Source: Pseudodesulfovibrio senegalensis (lineage in GTDB: Bacteria > Desulfobacterota > Desulfovibrionia > Desulfovibrionales > Desulfovibrionaceae). Taken from it: DNA of 64,000 bases. Under the pieces are notes generated by a model. The model was not told the DNA's origin, did not search any database, and saw nothing but the letters and a program-made list of their open reading frames with translations. The stretch spans positions 124,001 through 188,000 of the forward strand of contig NZ_WAIE01000004.1 of assembly GCF_008830225.1 (NCBI RefSeq). The letters run 5' to 3'. A program made the translations under genes and the position numbers. Below are positions 42,473-51,472 of the stretch, piece by piece. How positions within the stretch are numbered: the stretch's first letter is position 1; each line of letters starts with the position of its first letter.

Positions 42473-44419
42473 CTAGCGCACCAGCACGGGCTTGAGTTCT
42501 GGGCCGGGCCGCAGCAGGGGCTGGTCCTTTCCGCCACCCAGTTTGACGCGCATGATGTCCGAGCGTTTGGCCTTGGCCATGGTTTCGGCCTTGTCAAAGG
42601 TGTCGATGACGTGGGGCGTCAGGAAAATATACAGGTTCGTGGTCTGGTTTTCGGTTTTTTTGTACTTGAAGAGCCAGCCGAGCAGGGGGATGTCGCCCAA
42701 TCCCGGCACCTTGCTGTTGTTCTGGGTTTCGTCGTCGCCCAGCAGTCCGGCAATGACCACGGTCTGTCCGTCGCGCATGAGGATGGAGGTTTCCACCTCC
42801 CGTTTTTTGGTGGTGGGGGCCAGCAGCTGGCTGTTGCCGACCTTTACCTGGGAGTCCACCACCCGGCTGACCTCCTGCTTGATTTCGAGGCGCAGGGTGC
42901 GTTCGTCGCTGATGTGCGGGGTGATTTCCAGTTTGACGCCCACGTCCTTGTAGTCGATGTCCTGCTCGTTGTAGTCCGTGTTGTTCGTATTGGTGGAGGT
43001 CTGGGTCACGAAGGGGATGTTGTCCACCACGTTTACGCTGGCGGTCTCGTTGTCCAGAGTCATGAGCTGCGGCGTGGAAAGAATCTTGAATCCGTCGCTG
43101 GATTTCGAGGCCGAGATCAGGCCTTGCAGGCTGTAGCTGTTGTCCCCGATTTTGATGGCATTGCTGAGCACTGCGCCGATGCTGCCGCCCGCCGGGAAAC
43201 CAAGCACCTGCACCTCGTCGTCATCCGGCAGATTCAGTGAACCGCCGCCGGTATTGGACGAGCCGAAGACCGAGGTGTCGCCGCCCGAACCGCCCACGGC
43301 CCAGTTCACGCCGAACGAAAAGTTCGTGTCCGTGGAGACTTCCATGATCAGCGCCTCGATGAAGACCTGCTTGCGCAGCACGTCCAGCTGGGAGATGGTC
43401 TGCTTGAGCGTGCGGAATTCGTCGGGCCGGGCCGTGATGACCAGACTGTTGGTGGCGTTGTCGGCCACCACCTTGATGTCTTTGGAAAATATGCGCTTTT
43501 CCCCTTCCTTGGCCGGCGTGGTAGAAACCAGTTCCTGCAGCACCTTGGCCACATCCTCGGCCTTGGCATTGGAAAGGTTGATCAGGTGGATGTCATCCTT
43601 GCCCTTGGGCGTGGGCACGTCCATGACCTCCACAAGGCTGGCCACGGTTTCCGCGTTGGTCGGGTCGGTGAGGGCTATGACCGTGTTGGTGCGGGGATCG
43701 GCCTCCACCATGGCGAACGCCTGCTGGTTGTTCTTGAGCATTTCCTTGGTCTTGGTGGCCACGATACGGTTGATGCTCGTGGCCACGCCCTTGGCGTCGC
43801 CGTACTGGAGCGGATAGGAACGCAGCACGGGCGGAGCCTGGCCCTTGTCCACCACGCTCAGTATTGACAGGGCGCGGCGCACGCTGGAATGGGACGCGGT
43901 AATGATCAACGTGTTGCTGGGCTTGTACACGTTGATGTTGCCGTTCTTGCCGATGAGCGGCGTGAGCAGCTTGGCAAGCTCGGTGGCGCTGCTGTTTTCC
44001 AGTGGGATGATCTGGGTCACCAGCCCTTCACCCCGGATTCTGTCCAGGCCCACGGCCGTGGGCGCACCCTGGGTCACGGCCTGTGGAATGGGTTCGATCC
44101 TGTAGGCCTGGCCGTCCGGCACCACGCACAGGCCGTTGACTTCCAGAATGGATTCGAACACCCGGTAGGCCTCTTTCACGGTCAGGCGCTTGGGCGAATA
44201 GACCGTGACCGCGCCGCGGACCTTGTTGTCCACGATGAAGTTGCGGTCCGTGAGTTCGCTGATGAATTTGATCAGGATGTGGATGTCCACGGATTTGAAG
44301 TCCAGACTGATGGTTCCCTGTTTGTCCGCGGCGTTTTGCGCCTGCCCGTGGGCTGGCAGGCAGAGCGCGGCCAGCAGGGCCATGGTCATCACTGTTGCTA
44401 TGATCTGTTTCGTTTTCAT
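42473..44419 (-). CDS. gspD: Type II secretion outer-membrane secretin GspD
   Basis: 648 residues. Signal peptide MKTKQIIATVMTMALLAALC then LPAHGQA. The N0 domain starts with ISLDFKSVDIHILIKFISELT, then the N1-N3 repeats (TNTVIALTDPTNAE, TNSLVITARPDE), then the secretin core from about residue 350, with VETSILMRDGQTVVIAGLLGDDE and VPGLGDIPLLGWLFKYK as the family signature. It forms the channel through which folded proteins leave. No pilotin-type S domain is obvious. It starts 4 bp after gspC. Confidence 0.96.
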   Translation of the reverse strand: MKTKQIIATVMTMALLAALCLPAHGQAQNAADKQGTISLDFKSVDIHILIKFISELTDRNFIVDNKVRGAVTVYSPKRLTVKEAYRVFESILEVNGLCVVPDGQAYRIEPIPQAVTQGAPTAVGLDRIRGEGLVTQIIPLENSSATELAKLLTPLIGKNGNINVYKPSNTLIITASHSSVRRALSILSVVDKGQAPPVLRSYPLQYGDAKGVATSINRIVATKTKEMLKNNQQAFAMVEADPRTNTVIALTDPTNAETVASLVEVMDVPTPKGKDDIHLINLSNAKAEDVAKVLQELVSTTPAKEGEKRIFSKDIKVVADNATNSLVITARPDEFRTLKQTISQLDVLRKQVFIEALIMEVSTDTNFSFGVNWAVGGSGGDTSVFGSSNTGGGSLNLPDDDEVQVLGFPAGGSIGAVLSNAIKIGDNSYSLQGLISASKSSDGFKILSTPQLMTLDNETASVNVVDNIPFVTQTSTNTNNTDYNEQDIDYKDVGVKLEITPHISDERTLRLEIKQEVSRVVDSQVKVGNSQLLAPTTKKREVETSILMRDGQTVVIAGLLGDDETQNNSKVPGLGDIPLLGWLFKYKKTENQTTNLYIFLTPHVIDTFDKAETMAKAKRSDIMRVKLGGGKDQPLLRPGPELKPVLVR

Positions 44420-44423
44420 TCGT

Positions 44424-45203
44424 TTATCGCTGCAGGGATGCGTGCACGATGTGCGGCTTGTTGTCGCGCACCAGGAATATGCGCACGTTCTTGCGGTTCA
44501 GGAGCGCGGCCAGCCGCTGCACGGTGGGCGGTTCTGTCAGCGCGGTTTCGCCGATGCCTGTCAAAATGTCTCCGGCGCGCAGGCCCAGTTGGGCCAGGGG
44601 ATTGGTTTTGTCCAGCCGTTGCACCAGCACGCCGTCGTGTTCCGGAGTCCGTGTCAGGCGCAGTCCCCGGGCCATGGCACCGGCAGAAAACATGGTGTGG
44701 CGGCCTGTGTGTCCGCTCTGCTCGGCAATGGCCGCGTCGTTTCGTTCCATGAGCAGCAGTTGGGGCGTGCCCGCCTGTTCCAGCACCACGCCGCGGCGCC
44801 TGATGTCTTTGATCGTGCTGTTTTCAACGCGTTCGCCCACGCTTTTGACCACCTGCTTCTTGTTCTGGAGCATGATGATGGCGCGTCTGAGTTTCGGGTC
44901 GCCCGCATAGATGGTTCCGAGCAGCCGTATGTTCAGGGAACTGACGGGCAGGGCGCTCAGGTCCTGTTGTGCCGAACGCTGCGGCGTTGCCAGTCCGAAG
45001 ATGTTGCGCGAGAGGATGTTGCCGAAATCGCGGGGCGTTTTTCCGGATTGCTGTGCCGCACGCATGGGAAGGGCCGGGCCTGCGTTGCGGCCTGCCTGTT
45101 GCGCAGGGGGCACCATTCGTGCGGCGGCAAGAGAGAATGCGTAGGCCATGACGGCCAGAGCGCCGAATTCCCATGCTTTGGTGATAGTCGATTTTCGGAT
45201 CAT
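44424..45203 (-). CDS. gspC: Type II secretion inner-membrane protein GspC
   Basis: 259 residues. One N-terminal membrane helix (about residues 13-32), then the HR domain (RNIFGLATPQ to LIGTIYAG) which contacts GspD N0, and a C-terminal PDZ domain (residues 180-255: GLRLTRTPEHDGVLVQRLDK to LGLRAGDILTGIG). It couples platform and secretin. First gene of the leftward gspC-D-E-N unit, divergent from gspI. Confidence 0.88.
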   Translation of the reverse strand: MIRKSTITKAWEFGALAVMAYAFSLAAARMVPPAQQAGRNAGPALPMRAAQQSGKTPRDFGNILSRNIFGLATPQRSAQQDLSALPVSSLNIRLLGTIYAGDPKLRRAIIMLQNKKQVVKSVGERVENSTIKDIRRRGVVLEQAGTPQLLLMERNDAAIAEQSGHTGRHTMFSAGAMARGLRLTRTPEHDGVLVQRLDKTNPLAQLGLRAGDILTGIGETALTEPPTVQRLAALLNRKNVRIFLVRDNKPHIVHASLQR

Positions 45204-45366
45204 TGCTGTCCCGTGCCCGGTGAAAACGCAGGCCAGATACCTTTATTCCCTTTGCCAACCTCAGTTATCCGGTTTTGGTTGTGATGGCAACTTGATGAGA
45301 CTGCGAATACCCTTGTGGAACCTTGTGTTTTCCCCGCGCATGTGCTTTTTCAGGGTCATGGGTTTC

Positions 45367-45774
45367 ATGCAGGAAGAAACAGGCGCATCACGATGCCGAA
45401 GGCCGCAATGCGGCAACGGCTTCACGCTGGTGGAAGTGCTGGCCGCATTGACCTTTCTGGCCGTGGCCGGATTGGCGGTGATGCACGCCAACCGTTCCAA
45501 CATGGATACCCTGACCAATGCGCAGCGCATGGACGAAGCGCAGGTGCTGGCCCGCAGCGTGCTTTTCGACCTGCACCGGGAAGGTGTTTCCGACCTCATG
45601 GACAGGGACGGCACGTTTGAGGAGCATCCGGGCTTTTCGTGGCAGGCCCGCGCCTTTTCCATGGCCAGGCCCGAAGGCTGGTACCGGCTGTTGGTTTCCG
45701 TGCGCTGGACCGACCCGACCGCCGCAGGAGACAAGGTTCGGGAGGTGCGCGTGGAAGAGGTGTTGGCCAAATGA
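45367..45774 (+). CDS. gspI: Type II secretion minor pseudopilin GspI
   Basis: 135 residues. Prepilin leader with charged residues followed by CGNG^FTLVEVLAALTFLAV, where cleavage precedes Phe and Glu is the conserved +5 residue. The C-terminal part (WYRLLVSVRWTD, VREVRVEEVLAK) is the small GspI globular domain. GspI forms the pseudopilus tip with J and K. The start is uncertain: ATG 45367 or 45358; neither has a strong ribosome site. Its stop overlaps gspJ (ATGA). Confidence 0.85.
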   Translation: MQEETGASRCRRPQCGNGFTLVEVLAALTFLAVAGLAVMHANRSNMDTLTNAQRMDEAQVLARSVLFDLHREGVSDLMDRDGTFEEHPGFSWQARAFSMARPEGWYRLLVSVRWTDPTAAGDKVREVRVEEVLAK

Positions 45775-46412
45775 CGGCGACGCGCAGCGCACGGGCGGGG
45801 TTCACCCTGCTGGAAGTCATGATAGCCGTGGCTCTTTCCGCCACGATTTCACTGGTGCTTTTCGTCCTGTTCGACGCCTCGGCGGACGTGGCCGTGCTGG
45901 CCCGGCAGCAGGACGCCACTTCGCAGACGCTGGCGGTGTTCGACGGCATCGTGCTGGACGATTTGCGCAGCATCAACGTGTCCAACGCCACCAACGAGGC
46001 TTTCCATTTTTCCGGCAGGCAGGCCACGCCCGGAGATGAACCGTTTCTGGCCTTTCCGACCGGCGTGTCGCTGGAAACCGGGCTGCCGTATCCATCCTGC
46101 ACCGTGCGCCGGGTGGAATACTCCGTGGTGGAGCATCCGCACGGAAACGGGCTGGCCGTGGTGCGTAGCGAGATGCCGTGGCCCGGCGTGGACGGGGACT
46201 GGGAAGACGTTGACCATGTGTTGCTGGAAGGCGTGGAGCGATTCAAGGTCGAATACTACAATGAAAAGGCGGACCAGTTCGTTTCCGTGTGGGGCAGCGG
46301 CAACGGTACGCGTCTGCCCGACGCCGTGCGTTTTGCGCTGGCCGTGCGCAACGAATCCGGTGATGTCGTGGAGCGTTCACTCGTGTATACCGTGAGCGGG
46401 GCCGGGCTGTGA
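45771..46412 (+). CDS. gspJ: Type II secretion minor pseudopilin GspJ
   Basis: 213 residues. Leader MTATRSARAG^FTLLEVMIAVALSA with Glu at +5, then a larger beta domain ending in DAVRFALAVRNESGDVVERSLVYTV, typical of GspJ. Lies between gspI and gspK with overlapping stop and start codons on both sides, as in known tip-complex operons. The prepilin peptidase that would process it is not in the window. Confidence 0.88.
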   Translation: MTATRSARAGFTLLEVMIAVALSATISLVLFVLFDASADVAVLARQQDATSQTLAVFDGIVLDDLRSINVSNATNEAFHFSGRQATPGDEPFLAFPTGVSLETGLPYPSCTVRRVEYSVVEHPHGNGLAVVRSEMPWPGVDGDWEDVDHVLLEGVERFKVEYYNEKADQFVSVWGSGNGTRLPDAVRFALAVRNESGDVVERSLVYTVSGAGL

Positions 46413-47443
46413 TGCTCCGCAGGAAGCAGCGCGACCGCAGCGGCGTGGCCATGATTCTGGTGCTGCTGATCGTCCCGGCCGTGCTGCTGCTGGTGGCCGG
46501 CACCACGCGGCTGCTCATGGTGCGCTATGCCGGGTCCGCCAGCCAGCGTACTCGAGCGGCCGGGGATGCCCTGCTGGAATCCGGGCTGGAGCTTTCCCGG
46601 GCATTCTTGCGGGGAGACATGGACGGATACCCCGACCCCGAGCTGCATCTGGAGAAATTTTCCGAGGTGCTGGAGCAGGTGTCCGGCCAATTGGAATCGG
46701 CCACCATTACGGGGTCCATCACTGCCGAGCAGGGCAGGATTTCACTGGGCGTGCTGGCCGGGTATTCGGACAACGCCACCAGTGCGGACATGGCCTCGGA
46801 TACGGCCCGGATTTTTAAGCAACTGGTGCAGGATTTGTGCGACCAGCACGGAATCAGGGCCGATCCCGCGGACTTGCTGACCGCCATTGCCATCTGGGGC
46901 GGGGCCAAGGATACCCGACGCGACAGGGCATGGTATGCGTCCCGGGATCCTTCGTATGCCCCCTCCGGCGGACCGCTTCTTTCCCCGGACCAGTTGCTGC
47001 TGTTGCGCTGGCCCGATGCTTCTCGCAAAGATTTACGGCTTTTGTATTTCGGTTCGGACGATGTCCCCGGCCTGCGCGATTTCGTCACGGTCTGGAGCGA
47101 GGGCCCACTGGACATGCGCGCTGCGGCAGGGCCGGTCGTGGCGGCTGTGGCCGAGAGTGCCGGTGCCGGAAGCGACGTCTCCCGCGATTATGTCGCTGAC
47201 ATCCTTGACCTGCGCGCTCATGGCGATGACGAGGATGGCGTTGAAGAGGCATCGTGGTACCGGGATGCGGCCGAGGATGCGGGGCTGAACATGGAGTCCT
47301 TTCCTGCCAGGGCGTTGGGCAGCGCCAGCAATGCATACCGCGTTGATCTTGCGGTGCAGAGCGGTGCCGGGACAATCAGAGCCTTGACCGTGCTGCGTCG
47401 AACTGAGAAGAAGTATCAGGAATTGTTCAGGCTCAGGTATTGA
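46409..47443 (+). CDS. gspK: Type II secretion minor pseudopilin GspK
   Basis: 344 residues. The N-terminal helix reads RSGVAMILVLLIVPAVLLLVAG; GspK characteristically lacks the Glu at +5, as here. The large C-terminal alpha domain contains DPADLLTAIAIWGGAKDTRRDRAWYASRDPSYAPSGGPLLSPDQLLLL-type features: the SAM-like repeat that caps the pseudopilus and a metal-binding acidic region (described in part only). GTG start overlapping gspJ; 16 bp to gspL. Confidence 0.9.
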   Translation: MMLRRKQRDRSGVAMILVLLIVPAVLLLVAGTTRLLMVRYAGSASQRTRAAGDALLESGLELSRAFLRGDMDGYPDPELHLEKFSEVLEQVSGQLESATITGSITAEQGRISLGVLAGYSDNATSADMASDTARIFKQLVQDLCDQHGIRADPADLLTAIAIWGGAKDTRRDRAWYASRDPSYAPSGGPLLSPDQLLLLRWPDASRKDLRLLYFGSDDVPGLRDFVTVWSEGPLDMRAAAGPVVAAVAESAGAGSDVSRDYVADILDLRAHGDDEDGVEEASWYRDAAEDAGLNMESFPARALGSASNAYRVDLAVQSGAGTIRALTVLRRTEKKYQELFRLRY

Positions 47444-47459
47444 GCGCAAGCGGGGAAGA

Positions 47460-49037
47460 ATGGCAAGCACGTTGATCGTGGATGTGGCCGACGGGCAGAT
47501 AAGCCTTGTGCGGCTGGAGGGACGGGGTCGCAAGGCCCTGGTGACCGGGTGCGCGGTCATGCCTGCCCCCGATCATGACGCGGAAAGTGACGCCTTGCCG
47601 CAATCCCTGCCCCAAGCCGTTGCCGATGCCGCCGCCGACCTTGCTGCCCGCCATTCTTTGCTGGCCGACGCCTGCGTGCTCGGCATGGACAGCCGCCTCG
47701 CCTTTTTGCGCGAATATGTCTTTCCCTTTTCCTCGCATCGCAAGATCGACAGCGCCATGCGTTTCCAGTTGCTGGAGGAATCGCCTGTGCCGCTGGATGA
47801 TCTTGTGCTGTCCTCGGTACGCGGTCCGGCCGTTGAAGCCGGAACCCATGTGGCTGCGGCCGCCCTGCGCCGGGAGGATGTGCGCGCATGGCTGGACGCC
47901 TTTGACGAGGCAGGAATGCCGGTGTCGGGCATGAAACTGGATATGGACGGGCTGGCCGCCTGCTGTCCCGAGGCCGGGCCGGGGCGTGTGGTGGCGGTGG
48001 ACATGGGCGTGACCCGGACCGTGGCCGCGTTCATGGACGGCGGCAAACTGCTGGCCGGGCGCATTGCGGACATGGGCGAGCAGGATGTGCTGGAGGCCCT
48101 GCATCGCGATTGCTCCTTGAGCCGTGACGCTGCCGAACGGACGCTGGTTTTTGCCGATATGACGGAAGGCGGGGATTCAAAGGCCGGGTCTGCCGAGGCC
48201 CGGGCCACGGATTGCCTGCGGCAGGGGCTTGAGAATTTATGCGCTGCCCTGCGCCGCGAACTGGCTCTTTTTCAGCGGCACCACGGTTTTTGGCCCGAGG
48301 AAATGGTGGTGGGCGGTGCATTGTCCCGCGTGCGCGGATTGAAAGGGGTGTTGGAAAAGCATTTTGATTGCCGTGTGCGCCTGTGGGCCGAGGAGTGCGC
48401 GCCTGCCGGAGCCTATGATTCCGTGGCCGAAAGGTGCGGATACATGCGTGCGCACGGTCTGGCCAACAGTCTGGGGCGCTCAGGGCAGAGCTTTGATTTT
48501 TGCCGGGGCGAATTTGCGCGCTCCGCGGGCGTGACTCTGGGGAGTTCCGCCGTGCGGCGGGCCGCGGTTTTCGGCGGCGGGATGGCGCTGGCCTTTCTGG
48601 CGCTGGCACTGGCCACGGCCCATTCGCGGTCCCGGCGTGCGGACGAATTGCAGCAGCAGGTGGCGCTTGTGTACAAAAAAGCGCTGGGCAGCGTGCGCGC
48701 CGGCCTTTCCCCCATGCAGTATGAGAGCATTGTGCGCCAGCGCATGGCTGCGTTGAATGCCAGCCGCAATGCGGACGGGCAGGGTTCGGTACTGGATGTG
48801 CTGGCTGCGGTGCATGGTGCGGCCGGTGCGGCTCCTGCCGTGCAGTTGGGTGAATTGACGCTGGACCGGCGGCGGGTGGCCTTCAAGGGCACGGCTCCGG
48901 GATTTGACGCGGTGGAGCGTTTGCGCGCGGCCCTGCAGGAAAGTGACCTGTTTGCGGTGGCGGCCATCAAGGAAAGCACGGCCGTGAACAAGGGCGAGGG
49001 CATTCGTTTTGCCATGGAACTGGAGCGTGTCCGATGA
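47460..49037 (+). CDS. gspL: Type II secretion protein GspL
   Basis: 525 residues. The first 350 residues have the actin-like PilM/GspL cytoplasmic fold (VVAVDMGVTRTVAAFMDGG; MVVGGALSRVRGLKGVLE). One membrane helix lies near residues 365-385 (AAVFGGGMALAFLALALATA), then a periplasmic ferredoxin-like domain (VQLGELTLDRRRVAFKGTA). It recruits GspE to the membrane. It is longer than most GspL (about 400 residues) because of an expanded N-terminal part. Overlaps gspM by 4 bp. Confidence 0.85.
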   Translation: MASTLIVDVADGQISLVRLEGRGRKALVTGCAVMPAPDHDAESDALPQSLPQAVADAAADLAARHSLLADACVLGMDSRLAFLREYVFPFSSHRKIDSAMRFQLLEESPVPLDDLVLSSVRGPAVEAGTHVAAAALRREDVRAWLDAFDEAGMPVSGMKLDMDGLAACCPEAGPGRVVAVDMGVTRTVAAFMDGGKLLAGRIADMGEQDVLEALHRDCSLSRDAAERTLVFADMTEGGDSKAGSAEARATDCLRQGLENLCAALRRELALFQRHHGFWPEEMVVGGALSRVRGLKGVLEKHFDCRVRLWAEECAPAGAYDSVAERCGYMRAHGLANSLGRSGQSFDFCRGEFARSAGVTLGSSAVRRAAVFGGGMALAFLALALATAHSRSRRADELQQQVALVYKKALGSVRAGLSPMQYESIVRQRMAALNASRNADGQGSVLDVLAAVHGAAGAAPAVQLGELTLDRRRVAFKGTAPGFDAVERLRAALQESDLFAVAAIKESTAVNKGEGIRFAMELERVR

Positions 49038-49549
49038 TTGCACGCCTGTTTACCGGCGAGCACGGGCGGGCCGTGACTCTGGGCGCAATCGGCATAGGTC
49101 TGCTTTTGCTGGTGCAGTTTGTTGTTCTGCCGCTGGCCCGCAGTGTGTCGGATTCGGAAAAGCGGCTGCGTAGTGCACACAAGGCCCTTGTCCGGGCCGA
49201 GCGTCTTGCCGGCGAGTACGTGCAGCTTCGCAGCGTGGCTTTGCCTGACGACGATATCGGCGCCGGGTCGGAGGGTACGTTGTTCGCGCGCATGGAAGCG
49301 GCCGGACGCCGGTTGAAGCTCGACTCCATGGTGGAATCCATGCGTCCGGAAAACAGGACTCTGCCGGACGGATCCAGGCTGCAGCAGGTGCGTGTGCGTC
49401 TGGGCGGGTTGGGCATGCGGGAGCTGCTGGACTACCTGTACGAGTGCGAAACCTCCGTGGGCGGACGGGTGGACAGCCTGAGCCTGCGGCGCAACCGCGA
49501 CAAACTGCTGGACGTGGACATGGTCATTGCCCGGCCGGAGGGATCATGA
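49034..49549 (+). CDS. gspM: Type II secretion protein GspM
   Basis: 171 residues. One N-terminal membrane helix (AVTLGAIGIGLLLLVQFVVLPL), a coiled coil (DSEKRLRSAHKALVRAERLAGEY) and a periplasmic ferredoxin-like domain ending in MRELLDYLYECETSVGGRVDSLSLRR-type features. This is the GspM layout, and the place after gspL supports it. Stop overlaps the next ATG (ATGA). Confidence 0.85.
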   Translation: MIARLFTGEHGRAVTLGAIGIGLLLLVQFVVLPLARSVSDSEKRLRSAHKALVRAERLAGEYVQLRSVALPDDDIGAGSEGTLFARMEAAGRRLKLDSMVESMRPENRTLPDGSRLQQVRVRLGGLGMRELLDYLYECETSVGGRVDSLSLRRNRDKLLDVDMVIARPEGS

Positions 49550-51021
49550 GCGGCCTTGAACAAACTCGAACCGGGGCCATGCGACCCGGAACAGCAGATC
49601 CCGGCCGGATGCGACTTGGAGACGGGGCCAACCCGTTCAGCGATTCTTCCAAATCCTTTCATTTCTATCCCTCCCCGAGCCACCGCAAGGGGGTCCACCG
49701 CATCACCCGCGGTCTGCGTTCCGGTTGCGGCCTGATTCTGCTCATCGGCGAGATCGGCATCGGCAAGACCACGCTGGCCCGGCATATCCAGTCCACCTGC
49801 CGCCGGGAGTACGCCTTTGCCGAGCTGGCCAATCCCTATCTCACACCCAACGAGCAACTGCATTTTTTGTGCTCGCGTTTCAGGGTGGGCACGGACGGGC
49901 TGGCCTCCACGGACGACTACGTGCAGGCCCTGAGCCGTTGTTTCGCGCGTCTGGTTGAGCAGGGACGGCCCCCGGTTGTGGTGCTGGATGAAAGCCATCT
50001 GCTGGACCGCGCCCATTTCGGGCTGCTGCTCATCCTGTCCAACCTGCGCCACAAGGGGCGGCCTCTGGTGCAGATTCTGCTTGTGGGGCAGGTGGAGCTG
50101 CTCAAGCGGCTGGCCGAGCCCGGACTGGAAGCCATGAATCAGCGCATCGGGGTGCGTTGCGAACTGGCCCCTCTGAGCCGGGAGGATACCGGTCGTTATA
50201 TCGAGTTCAAGCTTCGCAAGGCCGGGCATGAGGGACGTTCGCCGTTCACGGACCGGGCCGTGCGCCGCATTTGGGATATTTCCGGCGGCCTGCCGAGGCT
50301 TATCAATCACGCCTGCTCGCACGCCCTGGATCATGCGGGCTTTTCCCGCAAATCACGCATCACCCCGGACTGCATCGAGCGCGTGTATCGCGATCCCCTG
50401 TATTCCGGGCTTTTTCGCATTCGTACGCGACCCGACCGCACGGGCCGCAGGCGCATGTTCATGCTGGCGGCAGCCGGCGTGTTGCTGCTCGTTGGCGTGG
50501 CTGTGTTTCTTGTGGTGCATCAGGGGCTTCTTTTTCAGGAACGGACCAATGCCGTGTCGCGCAATGCCGTGCGCATGGTCCCGGCCCCGGTTCCCGTTGC
50601 CGAAGATGCGGCCGCCCGGCCGTCGGCCGAGCCCGGGCTTGGCGGACAGGACTCGGTAACCTTGTCCGAGCCGGTGGAGGTTGTGGAGCCCGGATTATCC
50701 AGCGGTTCACAATCCGTGCGAACTGATATAGGTTCACGAATGGATGAACCCGCTGATTTCGATGGTGATTCGGATGGAACAACAGGGAACGGCCTTTTTG
50801 CCGAACCGGCCCCGGATTCACCCGTGGCCGCCCTGAGCGTGGCCGCCGTGGCCTGGGATGAAAATCCGGACAAGCGCATGGCCATCATCAACGGCACAAT
50901 CCTGCATGCCGGAGACTCCATTCTCGGCATCCGTTTGCAGGCCATCGAGCCGGACGGGCTTGTGCTTGAGCACGGCGGCATATTGTATGAGAGAAGAATG
51001 CCCGCAAACGAAGGGCAGTGA
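49546..51021 (+). CDS. GspA (ExeA-like ATPase) fused to a GspB-like periplasmic domain
   Basis: 491 residues. Residues 30-290 are an ExeA-type AAA ATPase: Walker A GEIGIGKT (68-75), Walker B VVVLDES with HLLD, and the sensor region LPRLINHACSHALDHA. One membrane helix lies near 304-328. After a Pro/Ala/Glu-rich linker, residues about 428-491 (VAWDENPDKRMAIINGTILHAGD, then EPDGLVLEHGG) resemble the C-terminal GspB/T2SSB domain. In Aeromonas ExeA and ExeB are separate proteins that help GspD insert through the peptidoglycan. Here both seem joined. No separate ExeA peptidoglycan-binding domain is evident. Confidence 0.82.
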   Translation: MSGLEQTRTGAMRPGTADPGRMRLGDGANPFSDSSKSFHFYPSPSHRKGVHRITRGLRSGCGLILLIGEIGIGKTTLARHIQSTCRREYAFAELANPYLTPNEQLHFLCSRFRVGTDGLASTDDYVQALSRCFARLVEQGRPPVVVLDESHLLDRAHFGLLLILSNLRHKGRPLVQILLVGQVELLKRLAEPGLEAMNQRIGVRCELAPLSREDTGRYIEFKLRKAGHEGRSPFTDRAVRRIWDISGGLPRLINHACSHALDHAGFSRKSRITPDCIERVYRDPLYSGLFRIRTRPDRTGRRRMFMLAAAGVLLLVGVAVFLVVHQGLLFQERTNAVSRNAVRMVPAPVPVAEDAAARPSAEPGLGGQDSVTLSEPVEVVEPGLSSGSQSVRTDIGSRMDEPADFDGDSDGTTGNGLFAEPAPDSPVAALSVAAVAWDENPDKRMAIINGTILHAGDSILGIRLQAIEPDGLVLEHGGILYERRMPANEGQ

Positions 51022-51034
51022 CAACGGAGGAACA

Positions 51035-51472
51035 ATGAACGGCAGAAAGGGTGCTCGCAGCGGTTTCACGCTTATCGAACTGATGGTCGTGGTGGTCATT
51101 CTCGGCGTTCTGGCCGGGTTGATCGTGCCGCAGTTCATGGACGAACCGCAAAAGGCGCGGGTGGTCAAGACGCAGCTGCAGATGGAAAACGTTTCCACGG
51201 CGCTCAAGAAGTTCTATCTGGACAACGGGTTCTATCCCACGACCGAGCAGGGGCTGGAAGCCTTGGTGCAAAAGCCGACTTCCGGTAGGATTCCCAAGAA
51301 TTTCGCAGCCAACGGGTATCTTTCCAAGGTTCCCAAGGACGCGTGGGGCACGGATTTCGTGTATATTTCTCCGGGCAGCCACGGCCCGTTCGACATCATC
51401 AGCCTTGGTGGCGACGGCGAAGAGGGCGGCTCAGAATATGACGGCGACATCAATAGCTGGGAATTGGAATAG
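51035..51472 (+). CDS. gspG: Type II secretion major pseudopilin GspG
   Basis: 145 residues. Leader MNGRKGARSG^FTLIELMVVVVILGVLAG with Glu at +5. The body has PQFMDEPQKARVVKTQLQME, the FYPTTEQGLEALVQKPT signature of GspG and the C-terminal calcium-site region (FDIISLGGDGEEGGSEYDGDINSWE). It is the main pseudopilus subunit. GGAGG precedes ATG. The 3' end overlaps gspH by 35 bp in another frame. Confidence 0.95.
   Translation: MNGRKGARSGFTLIELMVVVVILGVLAGLIVPQFMDEPQKARVVKTQLQMENVSTALKKFYLDNGFYPTTEQGLEALVQKPTSGRIPKNFAANGYLSKVPKDAWGTDFVYISPGSHGPFDIISLGGDGEEGGSEYDGDINSWELE

Noticed and set aside
41014-42495. Plus-strand open frame of 493 codons
   Set aside because: Antisense to gspE, which carries every ATPase motif. 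The composition is typical of a shadow frame.
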